A stretch of 52,238 nt of DNA from Candidatus Falkowbacteria bacterium LH_S3 (GCA_023659985.1 JAGXOH010000001.1:1-52238), one strand, 5' to 3'. Numbered from the stretch's first letter, positions 9,174 to 17,946 are shown. Notes: generated by a model not told the origin, from the sequence alone. Numbers and translations are program-made.

Positions 9174-10007
9174 ATGTTTAATTTTTTACACACATATCAT
9201 CCTAACCCCATTCTTTTCTCTTTTAACGAAATCAATGTTTATTGGTATGGATTTTTTATTGTAATCGGAATTATATTAGCTTTTGCTATAGCCTTAATAT
9301 TAGCTAAATACTACCACATAAAAAAAGAAGATATTATTGATTTAGCTTTTTGGTTGGTAATATTTGGAATCTTAGGGGCCAGATTATATCATGTAATCTT
9401 AGAGATTGATTATTACCTGAGTCAACCGATGCAAATTTTTAAAATATGGCAAGGAGGATTAGCTATACATGGGGCTATAATAGCCGGAATTATAGTTCTT
9501 TATTTTTTTACTAAAAAAAGGCGATTTAATTTCTGGATATGGGGTTCTATCCTGGTAACTGGCACCGCTCTGGCTCAAGCTGTAGGTAGATGGGGTAATT
9601 ATTTTAATCAAGAACTGTTTGGCAAACCCACAAACTCACCCTGGAGTATCCCTATTGATGTAATTCACAGACCAGCGGAATATCTTTCCATTAATTTTTT
9701 TCATCCAGCATTTCTCTATGAATCATTAGGAGATTTAGCCATATTTTTATTTATTGCTGGGGTGCATATCTATATTATCAAAAAGAAGAAAATTAAAGAA
9801 TTTTATTCTTTTATATTGGTAATATTGTATTTCATATTGTATTCTTTATTAAGATTTGCAACTGAATTCATAAGAATTGATGAGACTCCTATAGTGCTCG
9901 GTATACGCTCTCCTCAACTAATAAGCATTATTATAATTTTAATAGCGGTTATATTGCTAGTGGTGCCGCAAATAAGAAAACGAATATTGACAAGCAAAGA
10001 GACTTAG
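9174..10007 (+). CDS. lgt: Prolipoprotein diacylglyceryl transferase
   Basis: Transfers diacylglycerol from phosphatidylglycerol to the lipobox cysteine of prelipoproteins, the first step of lipoprotein maturation, in the cytoplasmic membrane. Hallmarks are YWYGFFIVIG near the N-terminus, GGLAIHGAIIAG (the HG pair at 99-100) and the Lgt signature GRWGNYFNQELFG (138-150). Seven hydrophobic helices can be counted. 277 residues is normal. It has no obvious Shine-Dalgarno sequence and sits alone before the tRNA-Gly gene. Confidence 0.96.
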   Translation: MFNFLHTYHPNPILFSFNEINVYWYGFFIVIGIILAFAIALILAKYYHIKKEDIIDLAFWLVIFGILGARLYHVILEIDYYLSQPMQIFKIWQGGLAIHGAIIAGIIVLYFFTKKRRFNFWIWGSILVTGTALAQAVGRWGNYFNQELFGKPTNSPWSIPIDVIHRPAEYLSINFFHPAFLYESLGDLAIFLFIAGVHIYIIKKKKIKEFYSFILVILYFILYSLLRFATEFIRIDETPIVLGIRSPQLISIIIILIAVILLVVPQIRKRILTSKET

Positions 10008-10100
10008 GATAAATTTGAAATTAATAATCGCGAATTCAAAATATAAAAAGAAAACAGGATAATAATATTTATTTTTTTATTATTTTATATTTATAATACC

Positions 10101-10175
10101 GCGGGCGTTGTATAGTGGTTATTACCCCAGCCTTCCAAGCTGGTGACGCCGGTTCAATCCCGGTCGCCCGCTCCA
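10101..10175 (+). tRNA. tRNA-Gly (anticodon TCC), CCA encoded
   Basis: Acceptor GCGGGCG pairs with CGCCCGC, then discriminator T and encoded CCA. The anticodon stem CCAGC/GCTGG encloses CTTCCAA, anticodon TCC. The T-arm CCGGTTCAATCCCGG is canonical. A short family B repeat (TTGAAAGTTGAAAG) follows at 10203-10222. Confidence 0.95.
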
Positions 10176-10257
10176 ATTTTAAATTAAGCGTAGCTTAATT
10201 GTTAAAAGTTGAAAGTTGAAAGAAAAAATGGTTAATTGTTAAAAGTTATATTACTGG

Positions 10258-10290
10258 AAAACTCGTGTTTATACACGGGTTTTGCTTTTA
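10258..10290 (+). terminator. Intrinsic terminator after tRNA-Gly
   Basis: AAAACTCGTGT (10258-10268) and ACACGGGTTTT (10273-10283) form an 11-bp stem with one G-U pair and a TTAT loop, followed by GCTTTT. Placement between tRNA-Gly and tRNA-Pro suggests the two tRNAs are separate transcripts. Confidence 0.75.
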
Positions 10291-10343
10291 AGTAATTGAA
10301 AATTCAAAAATATTATGCTATTTTCAAAACAGCTAATAAAAAA

Positions 10344-10415
10344 CGGAGCGTAGTATAAAGGCTAGTACGCGCCCATGGGGTGGGTGTAATCTGGGTTCAA
10401 TTCCCAGCGCTCCGA
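10344..10415 (+). tRNA. tRNA-Pro (anticodon GGG), CCA not encoded
   Basis: Acceptor CGGAGCG pairs with CGCTCCG, discriminator A. The anticodon stem CGCCC pairs with GGGTG (one G-U) around ATGGGGT, anticodon GGG. The T-arm CTGGGTTCAATTCCCAG is perfect. The next bases are CAT, not CCA. The other four tRNAs in this window encode CCA, so this one must be completed by the CCA-adding enzyme. Confidence 0.92.
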
Positions 10416-10481
10416 CATTTTTTATTTTTACTGACTCCTTTTCTAAGGAAAATGTATTATTTATCAATAAAAACTAACAAC

Positions 10482-11942
10482 ATGAGAGACTTAAAAGAAA
10501 ACGATGATAATCAGAAAGAAAATAATTTTTCTTATTCCAAAAAGAAAACTAAAATAAAAAAAATCGTATATTTGGTGCTTTTTTTTATCATTCTAATATT
10601 GTTTTTCTCTGTCGGAAGCTTTATATCCGGGGAAAATAAGGACTCTTTCCTAAATAAAATTCCTATTGTTAAAAATGTTAAACGTTTGGCTGAAAGTTCA
10701 GATAAAAAATTAAGTGGAGAAGAAAGAGGTAGAATTAATATTTTACTTCTGGGAATGGGAGGAGAAAATCATGCCGGAGGCAAATTAACCGATACTATAA
10801 TACTTGCCAGTATTAAGCCAAAAGAAAAAAAAGCCACTTTAATATCCATCCCCAGAGATCTAACTCTGCCAGTAGAAGGTAAGGGGAAACAAAAAGTAAA
10901 CAGTATAAATGCTTATGCCGAATTCAATGAAGAGGATGGAGGTATGGCTCTATCTCAATCCTTAAGCGACGTATTAAAAATGCCTATAGATTATTATGTT
11001 AAAGCCGACTTCCAAGGATTCGTGAATATAATTGATGAATTAGGGGGAATAAATATTTACGTAGAACAAACATTGAATGATTACAAATACCCAGTAAAGG
11101 GCAAAGAAAAAGCTGATGATTATGAAGAAAGATATAAACATTTGCACATAAATAAGGGCTGGCAAACAATGGACGGAAAGTTGGCTTTAAAATACGCCCG
11201 CTCTAGGCATACGGTCGGAGCTCAAGGATCTGATTTCTCAAGAGCCAAAAGACAACAAAAAATACTCAAAGCAGCCAAACAAAAATTTAGCAATACAAAT
11301 ATTATACTTAAGCCCTCTTTAATCTCTAATATTTTAAATGAATTAAATGAACACATAAGTACTAATCTGAAAATCTGGGAAATGATAAAATTATGGAATT
11401 TAGGTAAAAATATTGATACCAATAAAATAAAAAATGAAATTTTGGATAACAGCCCCTCTGGTCTCTTGGCAGTCTCAAAAACAGAAGATGGAGCTTATCT
11501 TTTAGTCCCTAAAAGCGGTGATTTTTCTGAAATTCAATATAAAATACAAAATATATTTTCTGGACCGGAAAGCAAAAATGAAAAAGACAGCCAAAGCCAA
11601 AATATAGCAAAAGGCGTTAAGATTTCCATAAGAAACGGGACTTGGATAAACGGATTAGCTGAAAAAACTGCTATAGAATTGGAAAAAGAAGGCTTTGATA
11701 TAGTCAGAGTGGGAAATAGTAGTAAAAAAAATTTCCAAACTTCGCTAATATACGATCTTGCTTTTGGAGAAAAAACCGAATCTCTTAAAATACTAAAACA
11801 AAAAACTAACGCCAATGTTTCCTTCACCTTGCCCCAATGGTTAATAGAAGATATAAACCGAGATGTTAAAAAAGAAAACAATCCGGAAAAGCCAAACTTT
11901 ATATTAATTTTAGGAAAAAATGCCAACAAAGAAATATACTAA
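10482..11942 (+). CDS. LytR-CpsA-Psr (LCP) family cell-wall glycopolymer transferase with LytR_C domain
   Basis: LCP proteins attach undecaprenyl-linked glycopolymers to peptidoglycan or other surface acceptors. A charged cytoplasmic tail is followed by one membrane helix (residues about 28-46) and an extracytoplasmic LCP core: NILLLGMGG, LTDTIILASI, the catalytic-arginine segment SIPRDLTLP, and later LKYARSRHTVGAQGSDFSRA. A LytR_C domain (GVKISIRNGTWINGLA onward) fills the last 120 residues. I place the start at ATG 10482 (MRDLKEND). The longer frame back to 10380 begins inside tRNA-Pro; ATG 10452 is a less likely alternative. The 3' end overlaps der by 23 bases, so the two are co-transcribed. 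Confidence 0.92.
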   Translation: MRDLKENDDNQKENNFSYSKKKTKIKKIVYLVLFFIILILFFSVGSFISGENKDSFLNKIPIVKNVKRLAESSDKKLSGEERGRINILLLGMGGENHAGGKLTDTIILASIKPKEKKATLISIPRDLTLPVEGKGKQKVNSINAYAEFNEEDGGMALSQSLSDVLKMPIDYYVKADFQGFVNIIDELGGINIYVEQTLNDYKYPVKGKEKADDYEERYKHLHINKGWQTMDGKLALKYARSRHTVGAQGSDFSRAKRQQKILKAAKQKFSNTNIILKPSLISNILNELNEHISTNLKIWEMIKLWNLGKNIDTNKIKNEILDNSPSGLLAVSKTEDGAYLLVPKSGDFSEIQYKIQNIFSGPESKNEKDSQSQNIAKGVKISIRNGTWINGLAEKTAIELEKEGFDIVRVGNSSKKNFQTSLIYDLAFGEKTESLKILKQKTNANVSFTLPQWLIEDINRDVKKENNPEKPNFILILGKNANKEIY

Positions 11943-13329
11943 AAAATATAATCCTAAGGAAAAACCGCAAGCGGTTATTTTTGGCAGAACTAACACAGGT
12001 AAATCAACCTTCTTTAACACTCTAAGCGAATCAAAAGAAGCTATGGTATCCCCAAAGGAGGGGGTAACCAGAGATAGTAATGTTGCGAATATTTATTGGC
12101 AAGGAGTGGAGTTTGAATTAGTTGATACCGGAGGTTTTATTGATTATTTGGATACAGAAGAACCGAACAAGAAAAAAAGAGAGAATACTATTGATGAAAA
12201 AGTCCAGAAACAAGCTTTAAAATATTTAAAAAAGGGGGATGTTATTATTTTTTTGCTAGACTCTAAAGTAGGTATCTTACCCCAAGATGAACAAATAGCG
12301 AATTTTTTAAAAAAAAGATACTCAAATCAAAAAAATAAAATAATAACTGTTGCCAATAAAGTTGATAAAGGAATAAGAGAACATCTTGAAGTAGCTATTT
12401 TCCATAAGCTAAACTTAGGGGAACCAATGCCTATTTCAGCCATCACCGGTTCTGGAACAGGCGACCTCTTAGATAGAGTAGTGGAAATTATTAAACAACA
12501 AGATAAAAAAACCATTCACAAAAAGGAAAAAAAAGAACCTGACAAAAGTATTGTTTCTGTCTGCCTAACAGGAAAACCCAATGTAGGCAAATCAACCTTA
12601 TTAAACTCTTTGTTGGATTATGAAAAGGTTATAGTCAGTGATATTCCTCACACAACCAGAGAACCGCAAAATGTAGAAATAACTTACAATGATCAAAGAT
12701 TAATTTTTGTTGATACCGCTGGCATAAATAAAAAAGCTCGCAAACCAAAAGATTTAGAAAAATACGGAATAGAAAGGTCACTGCAAGCTCTTGGCAAGGC
12801 TGACATATCTTTATTAATACTGGATATAACCCAAGAAATAACTCAACAAGAACGAAAACTCATAGATGAAATAATAAAAAAAAGAAAAAGTTTTATTATT
12901 ATAGCTAGCAAATGGGATTTAATTGATGATAAAAACACTTCCAAGTTTATTGATTATATTTATGGCAAACTCCCTTTTGCCACATGGGCACCCATAAAAT
13001 TTGTTTCTGCTTACACAGGGAAAAATGTAGACAAAATTTATGAATTAATATTGGAAATCAAGGAACAAAGGCAAGCAGAATTAAGTAAATCACAATTGGA
13101 TAAATTTTTAAATAAAATAATTAAAAAACACTCTCCTACAAAAGCCAAGGGATATAAAAGACCTTATATTTACGAGATAAATCAACCCAAAATAAATCCT
13201 CCCAAATTTGACATTCGTATAGGAAAAAAAGATACATTAAATGAATCTTATGTAAGATTCATTAAAAACCAACTAAGGGAGACCTTTGGTTTTAAAGGCA
13301 CGCCTATAAATATTGAAGTGGTAAGATAA
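11920..13329 (+). CDS. der: Ribosome-associated GTPase Der (EngA)
   Basis: Double-GTPase essential for 50S subunit assembly. The first G domain has GRTNTGKST (22-30, where GRPNVGKS is usual), DTGG and NKVD. The second has GKPNVGKST, DTAGI and SKWD. The C-terminal KH-like domain runs to the end (TPINIEVVR). 469 residues is normal. The ATG lies inside the 3' end of the LCP gene, and pth follows after 11 bases, giving an LCP-der-pth operon. The TNT for PNV change in the first P-loop keeps the essential GxxxxGKS/T pattern. Confidence 0.96.
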   Translation: MPTKKYTKKYNPKEKPQAVIFGRTNTGKSTFFNTLSESKEAMVSPKEGVTRDSNVANIYWQGVEFELVDTGGFIDYLDTEEPNKKKRENTIDEKVQKQALKYLKKGDVIIFLLDSKVGILPQDEQIANFLKKRYSNQKNKIITVANKVDKGIREHLEVAIFHKLNLGEPMPISAITGSGTGDLLDRVVEIIKQQDKKTIHKKEKKEPDKSIVSVCLTGKPNVGKSTLLNSLLDYEKVIVSDIPHTTREPQNVEITYNDQRLIFVDTAGINKKARKPKDLEKYGIERSLQALGKADISLLILDITQEITQQERKLIDEIIKKRKSFIIIASKWDLIDDKNTSKFIDYIYGKLPFATWAPIKFVSAYTGKNVDKIYELILEIKEQRQAELSKSQLDKFLNKIIKKHSPTKAKGYKRPYIYEINQPKINPPKFDIRIGKKDTLNESYVRFIKNQLRETFGFKGTPINIEVVR

Positions 13330-13340
13330 AATTCAAAATT

Positions 13341-13889
13341 ATGAAAATAATTGTCGGTCTTGGAAATCCTAAAAAAAAATATGAAAAAACCAGACATAAC
13401 GTCGGTTTTTTAGTATTGGATAAACTGGCTCATAAAAACGGACTAAATTGGAGGCAAAATAAAAAAGCTATCTCCCTGATAACTGAATATGAAGGTGATT
13501 TTTTGGTAAAACCTCAAACTTTTATGAATAATTCCGGGATATCAGTAGAATCTCTGCTCTCTTATCACCAACTTCTGTCCAAAAAATGGAAGCTATTTAC
13601 TAAGGAAAATACAGACTTAACCAATAACTTAATTGTTCTGCATGATGATATTGATTTAGCCTTAGGAAAATACAAAATTTCATTTTCCTCAGGTAGTGCC
13701 GGACACAAAGGAGTGCAATCAATTATCAATCATATTAAAACCAAACAATTCACTAGAATGCGCATCGGTATAGCTGGTAAAGAAAAAAATAATAATATCG
13801 CTACTCCCAATTTTGTTTTAAAAAAATTTAGCAAAAAAGAATTGCAAATTATTGATAATACCGCTTCTCAAATAATAGAAAAATTATAA
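13341..13889 (+). CDS. pth: Peptidyl-tRNA hydrolase
   Basis: Recycles peptidyl-tRNA released by stalled or abortive ribosomes. GLGNPKKKYEKTRHNVGF contains the catalytic histidine (H19). KPQTFMNNSG supplies the conserved asparagines, LHDDIDLALGKYKI the catalytic aspartate, and SAGHKGVQSI the substrate-binding loop. 182 residues, close to the typical 190. Last gene of the LCP-der-pth operon, 11 bases after der. Confidence 0.96.
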   Translation: MKIIVGLGNPKKKYEKTRHNVGFLVLDKLAHKNGLNWRQNKKAISLITEYEGDFLVKPQTFMNNSGISVESLLSYHQLLSKKWKLFTKENTDLTNNLIVLHDDIDLALGKYKISFSSGSAGHKGVQSIINHIKTKQFTRMRIGIAGKEKNNNIATPNFVLKKFSKKELQIIDNTASQIIEKL

Positions 13890-13904
13890 AAAAATTGTTC
13901 AATA

Positions 13905-14106
13905 AAAAACACCTCCACCTAAGAAACATGATACCGCCTAGAAGCCGGAGATTACTTCATTTAAAGGTACAACCTAAGCCAAGGAGGGGGATGCTCAGAT
14001 TTTCCCTACTTCTAGGCAGAATCATTTTCCCTATATAAAAGAGCTGTTTTAAAATAAAATCAGGTGCCTACGAGCCTTGTCATTTTATTAGCCTACACCT
14101 GTTTTT
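13905..14106 (+). ncRNA. Putative structured RNA downstream of pth, family unknown
   Basis: A non-coding stretch with strong dyad structure. ATGAT + GCCTAGAAG (13928-13944) pairs with CTTCTAGGC + ATCAT (14009-14025): 14 pairs around a symmetric 3x3 internal loop, extendable by GAAA/TTTC. The enclosed 64 bases have smaller complementary runs. A second stem, CAGGTG...CACCTG followed by TTTTT, closes the region. I compared it from memory with tmRNA, RNase P RNA, SRP RNA and common riboswitches and found none of their signature motifs; 6S-like RNA remains possible. No intact gene follows, which argues for an independent small RNA over a riboswitch. The strand is inferred from the terminator. Confidence 0.4.
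14061..14106 (+). terminator. Candidate terminator closing the structured region
   Basis: CAGGTG (14061-14066) pairs with CACCTG (14096-14101) and is followed by TTTTT. The 29-base loop is long for a classical terminator. AAATAAAAT just upstream could instead pair with ATTTTATT inside the loop, giving an alternative fold. Confidence 0.4.
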
Positions 14107-14156
14107 GTAGTAACTATAACACTATATCATATATTTATATTTTAGTCAATAGATGT

Positions 14157-14186
14157 GGATAATGCGCATACACATTTGGCGGTTTT
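14157..14186 (+). repeat. Copy 1 of a 29-base IS-end-like motif
   Basis: Begins GGATAATGCGCATACACATT and ends TGGCGGTTTT. Close copies lie on the opposite strand at 17599-17627 and 46694-46722. It directly precedes a decayed transposase, so I infer it is an IS-associated sequence. Copies 1 and 2 face each other across 14157-17627. Confidence 0.5.
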
Positions 14187-14221
14187 AGCAAGATAGAAAT
14201 GTTATCTTGATATATGTGTGT

Positions 14222-14375
14222 AAATATGCCAAAAACAAACATATTGAGAAATATAATAGAACCATTCAGGAAGAATTTATTGACTGGAATAAAATATTAT
14301 TAGAATATCGTATAAATTTAATAAAAAATTAATAAAAGGTTAGTTTGGTATAATACAAAACGTTACAAAAATTGG
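14222..14375 (+). pseudogene. Decayed DDE (rve-type) transposase, C-terminal part
   Basis: Plus-strand translation gives KHIEKYNRTIQEEFIDW, the classic last part of an integrase-core transposase with the catalytic glutamate. After one frameshift it gives FNKKLIKG, and after another LVWYNTKRY, the WYNTxRPH-like tail. At least two frameshifts, and only the last third of the protein remains. It is not the same gene as the intact IS at 22429-23729. Confidence 0.75.
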
Positions 14376-14439
14376 TGTCAAACAAAAATTGATGTCAACT
14401 CTGAATTTTATGATATAATTTTTTCAAACCTGTCAATGA

Positions 14440-14625
14440 ATTTGCTTTCTCCCAAATTGCCAAAAGCCCAAAGCTGAATAAATTTTCCTCGTGTCTAACA
14501 GGCATAAGGAAAATTGCTCAAAGCTGAAAGTTGTAAGAATGCTTTCGGCATTAAATTTACCTTTGGCAAATTATACTTTCAACGTTCAACGTTCAACCAT
14601 TAAACTCTGCTTAATTTAATGAGCT
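14440..14625. repeat. Repeat block, family B
   Basis: Modules CAAAGCTGAAAG, AATGCTTTCGGCATTA, TACCTTTGGCAAATT, CAACGTTCAACGTTCAACC and GCTTAATTTAATGAGCT, shared with the blocks at 21470-21692, 25640-25790 and 50390-50520. No coding content was seen in 14376-14783. Confidence 0.7.
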
Positions 14626-14783
14626 GGACTAATACAAAAAATAGCGTTACAGAGGAAATCTGATATAATTTTAAAAAGCTATGGCAAATTTACAAATAAT
14701 GCCTAAAAATTAATCATATAGTCTAGAACCTTAATTTTTATCTCATTGGAAATGAAATTTCTGATGAGAAAAACATAAAAGCT

Positions 14784-15252
14784 ATGTTTGGAGAAAAATT
14801 TAAAAAAGAAACTTCTTCTGAAAAAATTAAGCCAAAAACTTCTGAAAAGGCTGAAGGAATGAAAGAAACAGAGGAATAAGTTACTAAAGAAAAACAGGAA
14901 ATTAGGCTTGAGAATATTAAAGAAGCCCCTTTTCTTGATCAAGAGGTTAAACTTTATTTAAAGACCAATTCTTTGTACAAAAAAGGCATGGAAGATACTA
15001 ATGAGGATGTCCGTCGAGGCACAGCCAGATCTTTAGGAGGATTAGCTTCTGTTGATTCTGAATCAGCAGCTTCTTTGTATGAAAAAGGCATGGAAGATAC
15101 TGATGGGAGTATCTGTCTAAACACAACCGAATCTTTAGGAGAGTTTAGCTAAAACAATAAAAATTTCTGAAAAAGAAGTCAATACTGAAGAAAATTTCAA
15201 AAGCCTAATAAAAAGCTATGGTTTATCTCCAAAAAAAGAAGATAAAGATTAG
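14784..15252 (+). pseudogene. Broken HEAT-repeat-like gene
   Basis: Reads MFGEKFKKETSSEK..., hits an in-frame TAA at 14877-14879, then continues in the same frame for 90 codons. These include two related units, LYKKGMEDTNEDVRRGTARS and LYEKGMEDTDGSICLNTTES, about 35 residues apart as in HEAT/armadillo repeats. The frame breaks at TTTAGC (15144-15149). Removing one T restores a frame reading LAKTIKISEKEVNTEENF down to TAG at 15250-15252. One nonsense change plus one single-base insertion therefore explain the loss, and decay looks recent. Convergent with the FHA gene; original function unknown. Confidence 0.65.
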
Positions 15253-15293
15253 AGAAGTATCCAATTTTAGGAGAGAGTTGGAAAAGTTAAAAT

Positions 15294-17342
15294 TTAACTC
15301 TCGGCTTTAGCTTGTTGCATTCTGTTTTTTAATTCCGCAAACGGCTCATGACCTTCATGGTTCTTCGTGAGATTGAAAGCAGGATTTTGTGGATCAACTC
15401 CATTTTCTTTACATGCCTTACAAAAATATGTTTCAAAATCGAAATTTTCGTCTAAAACTGAAAGGCGAAAGTTTGTTGCTGTAATGTATACTTCTTGCAA
15501 AATTTTAGCACGAATATTCCCAAATGACTCACTCCCAAATGAATTATAGTGTAGTGACGGTTCTTCCCCAAATCCAACCCCTACCATATTTTCGCCTTTT
15601 TTGCTTTTCACCTCTGCGGTGAACTGAGGTGTTCCTGAATCATCAAAAGCTTTGGTGTTATTGTTATAAAGATTTTCTATAATTTGTAAAGCCTGTTCTT
15701 CTTCTTCCGAATTAAAGTAAATAACCATTTTATCAAGACGATTAAATTCCTTGGCACTTCCACGCAAAGGGATTTTCATTTGACTATTCAGACCCTCATT
15801 TTTAAACTCTTCCACTGCTTGTTCGAAAACCTGTCCTACATATTCCGGATTTAAATTTAAGTAAAATCTGCCAATTCCTGCTTGCTCGTATATTCCCTTG
15901 TTTGTACTACAAGAAAACCAATGTCCAGGAGCCTTCGGCATAAGGTTCTCTCCTTCTTTTTCCTTTTTTTCTAAATTGTCTTTTGCCAATTTTACTGACT
16001 TGAAATACTCTTTTTCTAATTTTTCGACCTCTGAATTGTTCTCCTGATATTTTAAGTTGTCAATATTTCTATTGTAAAAATCGCGATAAAAAAGTCCAAC
16101 CAAACCTTTCCCTTTATATAATTCATCTTCGATCTCCTGCTGATGGTTTTCAACATATTCGTAAAAGTCCTCTATCGCTTGTTTCTTTTCTGGAGAATCT
16201 TCTATGGTTTCTATCTGCTCTTCTCTTGACTGTTTGGATTCTTCAGATTGTAAAATTGTACCATTTGTAGAATTTAAATCTTCTATGGAAAGATTACCAT
16301 CTTTTAATTCTATTTTTAAATGATCGCCGGAAACAGTTTTCGGAAGCTTAAACCCTAATGGATCTTGACGACCGAGGATAAATGAATCGTTTTCTCTGAT
16401 ACTCTTATATCCAGTAGTGGGATTCTTTTGATCAAAAGTTGCAGGATCAACAAGTAGATAGTCGGCCTTCCATGACTTGTATTCCTGAACATTAATAATT
16501 TTCAAGTGTTTTTCCGAGAGATGGACATCAATCGGTATTTCTGTATCTTCAACTTCTTTTTTCTCTCCCTTAAGTTCAAAACGCTCTGGCTGAATTTCTT
16601 TTTCCGGTCCCCCTTGTCCCCTTATTTCATCTAGCGCTAAACCTGATTTTTCTTTAATTTGATTGATTGCGCTTGCAAATTCTGAACCTAATTGCGAATC
16701 AGGAAATACTTGGCGCCAAGTATCTAAAAATTCTTGTTGCATTTGTATAACTCTTCTTGCCTCGTCTGAAGTTAGTTCTTGATTAGCAGCAGCAAATACA
16801 TTTTTTTTTACATAATCTCGTTGAGATGAGGAAATACTCCTATGATCTATTTTGTTTGTAATGTCAGTTAAATTTTCAATAATGCGCGTTTTATTTTCAT
16901 CAGAGGATACTGCACCAAATTCTTCATAAACTGGGGCTAAGACATCCACAACGCCTTGAGCTGCCTCCCGCTTATATTGTAATTGTTTCTCTTGTACTGC
17001 TTGTTCATGTTGTTCTTTTGTCCGTCCTTCTTGATAAACAACTCCAATTTGCTCATCAATGATCTGCCCTAGATCTTTTTGAACATCCTCGATAGTCGGA
17101 TATTTTTTGCGCAATTCGGTCAAGGTGCCTTGTACATCTATTGAACGCAATTCTTCTTGATTTGGCAAATACCCCTTCTCCATCACAGTTAAAATTTTTA
17201 TACCTCTCTTGTTTGTTTTTATCTGTTCAACTGCTTCAGCAAAAGGATTGGACTCTTCAGGCGATTTTTGAACTTCCGATTTATTTTGTTCTGGAGATTC
17301 AGGCGATGGCGAAGTATTAAATTGTTCCATTTTTTCTTTCAT
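15294..17342 (-). CDS. Large FHA-domain protein of unknown function
   Basis: 682 residues, no signal peptide or membrane helix. Residues 1-250 are charged and mostly helical. A forkhead-associated domain lies at about 318-365: ILGRQDP (GR at 324-325), the S/H pair in TVSGDHLKIEL and the DLNSTNGT loop (355-362) are the residues that read phosphothreonine peptides. The region after about 370 is acidic and then folds into an unassigned domain (about 480-680) with several aromatic and cysteine residues. FHA domains usually act with Ser/Thr kinases; none is in this window. It lies between inverted copies of the IS-end-like motif, which might mean it was moved as a block. Biological role not known. 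Confidence 0.75.
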   Translation of the reverse strand: MKEKMEQFNTSPSPESPEQNKSEVQKSPEESNPFAEAVEQIKTNKRGIKILTVMEKGYLPNQEELRSIDVQGTLTELRKKYPTIEDVQKDLGQIIDEQIGVVYQEGRTKEQHEQAVQEKQLQYKREAAQGVVDVLAPVYEEFGAVSSDENKTRIIENLTDITNKIDHRSISSSQRDYVKKNVFAAANQELTSDEARRVIQMQQEFLDTWRQVFPDSQLGSEFASAINQIKEKSGLALDEIRGQGGPEKEIQPERFELKGEKKEVEDTEIPIDVHLSEKHLKIINVQEYKSWKADYLLVDPATFDQKNPTTGYKSIRENDSFILGRQDPLGFKLPKTVSGDHLKIELKDGNLSIEDLNSTNGTILQSEESKQSREEQIETIEDSPEKKQAIEDFYEYVENHQQEIEDELYKGKGLVGLFYRDFYNRNIDNLKYQENNSEVEKLEKEYFKSVKLAKDNLEKKEKEGENLMPKAPGHWFSCSTNKGIYEQAGIGRFYLNLNPEYVGQVFEQAVEEFKNEGLNSQMKIPLRGSAKEFNRLDKMVIYFNSEEEEQALQIIENLYNNNTKAFDDSGTPQFTAEVKSKKGENMVGVGFGEEPSLHYNSFGSESFGNIRAKILQEVYITATNFRLSVLDENFDFETYFCKACKENGVDPQNPAFNLTKNHEGHEPFAELKNRMQQAKAES

Positions 17343-17427
17343 ATTTATAATTTATCACAATTTTTATTTTTATTCAAAGATCCACATTAAATCATCTAAA
17401 ATCTGACTAAAAGGATGCCTGTTAAAT

Positions 17428-17520
17428 CATTAAAAGTCGATATTAAAAAGAAGATTTCGGTCAGATTTTCAAACACTAACTTAAACTCTATTTCAGTCAG
17501 ATAGTTAAATAATTTGACAC
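17428..17520 (+). repeat. 93-base duplicated segment, copy 1
   Basis: Runs from CATTAAAAGTCGATATT to AATTTGACAC and matches 33074-33166 at roughly nine of ten positions, with one-base indels. In the copy at 33074 it is open and ends SVR-stop; here it is frameshifted. Probably the remains of one mobile-element gene. The 604-base gap 17343-17946 contains only this, the IS-end motif, a transposase remnant and a hairpin. Confidence 0.7.
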
Positions 17521-17598
17521 GAACCCATCTTAAACGCTCATCTAAAGCGTTATTTGGTAGTTTTGTACACATATCTGCGATTCTCTCATATTTTTTCC

Positions 17599-17627
17599 AA
17601 AACCGACAAATGTGTATGCACATTACC
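17599..17627 (-). repeat. Copy 2 of the 29-base IS-end-like motif
   Basis: On the minus strand it reads GGTAATGTGCATACACATTT then GTCGGTTTT, nearly identical to copy 1 (14157-14186) and copy 3 (46694-46722). It faces copy 1. Confidence 0.5.
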
Positions 17628-17639
17628 TTCAATTTTTAC

Positions 17640-17700
17640 TATGTTGGTCTGGTATAATTTAAGTTAGCCACATGCACTGAATTTTTTTGACACAAAATGT
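17640..17700 (+). pseudogene. Transposase C-terminal remnant
   Basis: Plus-strand translation LVWYNLS-stop-PHALN matches the WYNxxRPHxALN tail of integrase-core transposases. Only about 20 codons remain and an in-frame stop interrupts them. Together with the fragment at 14222 it shows that DDE elements once occupied this zone. Confidence 0.55.
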
Positions 17701-17754
17701 GAGTGAACTTGTTCTTTAATAGGCATTCCTTGTTTTCGGGTATTTTATTGCTTC

Positions 17755-17787
17755 TAAACACGACATACTATAAGTATGTCGTGTTTA
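17755..17787 (+). terminator. Perfect 15-bp hairpin, possible terminator
   Basis: TAAACACGACATACT (17755-17769) and its exact reverse complement (17773-17787) are separated by ATA, followed by ATTTTTGGG. It may terminate transcripts entering from the left. The core ATACTATAAGTAT is also the core of the dyad in front of the LexA-fusion gene (33194-33210). Confidence 0.5.
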
Positions 17788-17946
17788 ATTTTTGGGAAAA
17801 TGAGGCAACAAAGATGCCACTTCATCTGTTAAAGTTAGTTAATTGTCCTATATTTTTAAAGCTGTTATAATTAAAGCTGTTATAATTTTAATTACAAAAC
17901 CGAAAATGTTTATGCCTAAAACAAAAATAACCACCTAAGTTTTATT

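Noticed and set aside
10380..10481. Longer N-terminus for the LCP protein
   Set aside because: It begins inside tRNA-Pro and adds a segment unlike the family; ATG 10482 gives a normal tail and membrane helix.
13905..14040. tmRNA, RNase P RNA or SRP RNA
   Set aside because: No tag reading frame or tRNA-like end, no conserved RNase P core, no SRP GGAA/GCA loop motif visible on either strand.
17396..17632. 78-residue minus-strand ORF
   Set aside because: Covers the duplicated 93-base segment and the IS-end motif; the mobile-element reading is on the other strand.
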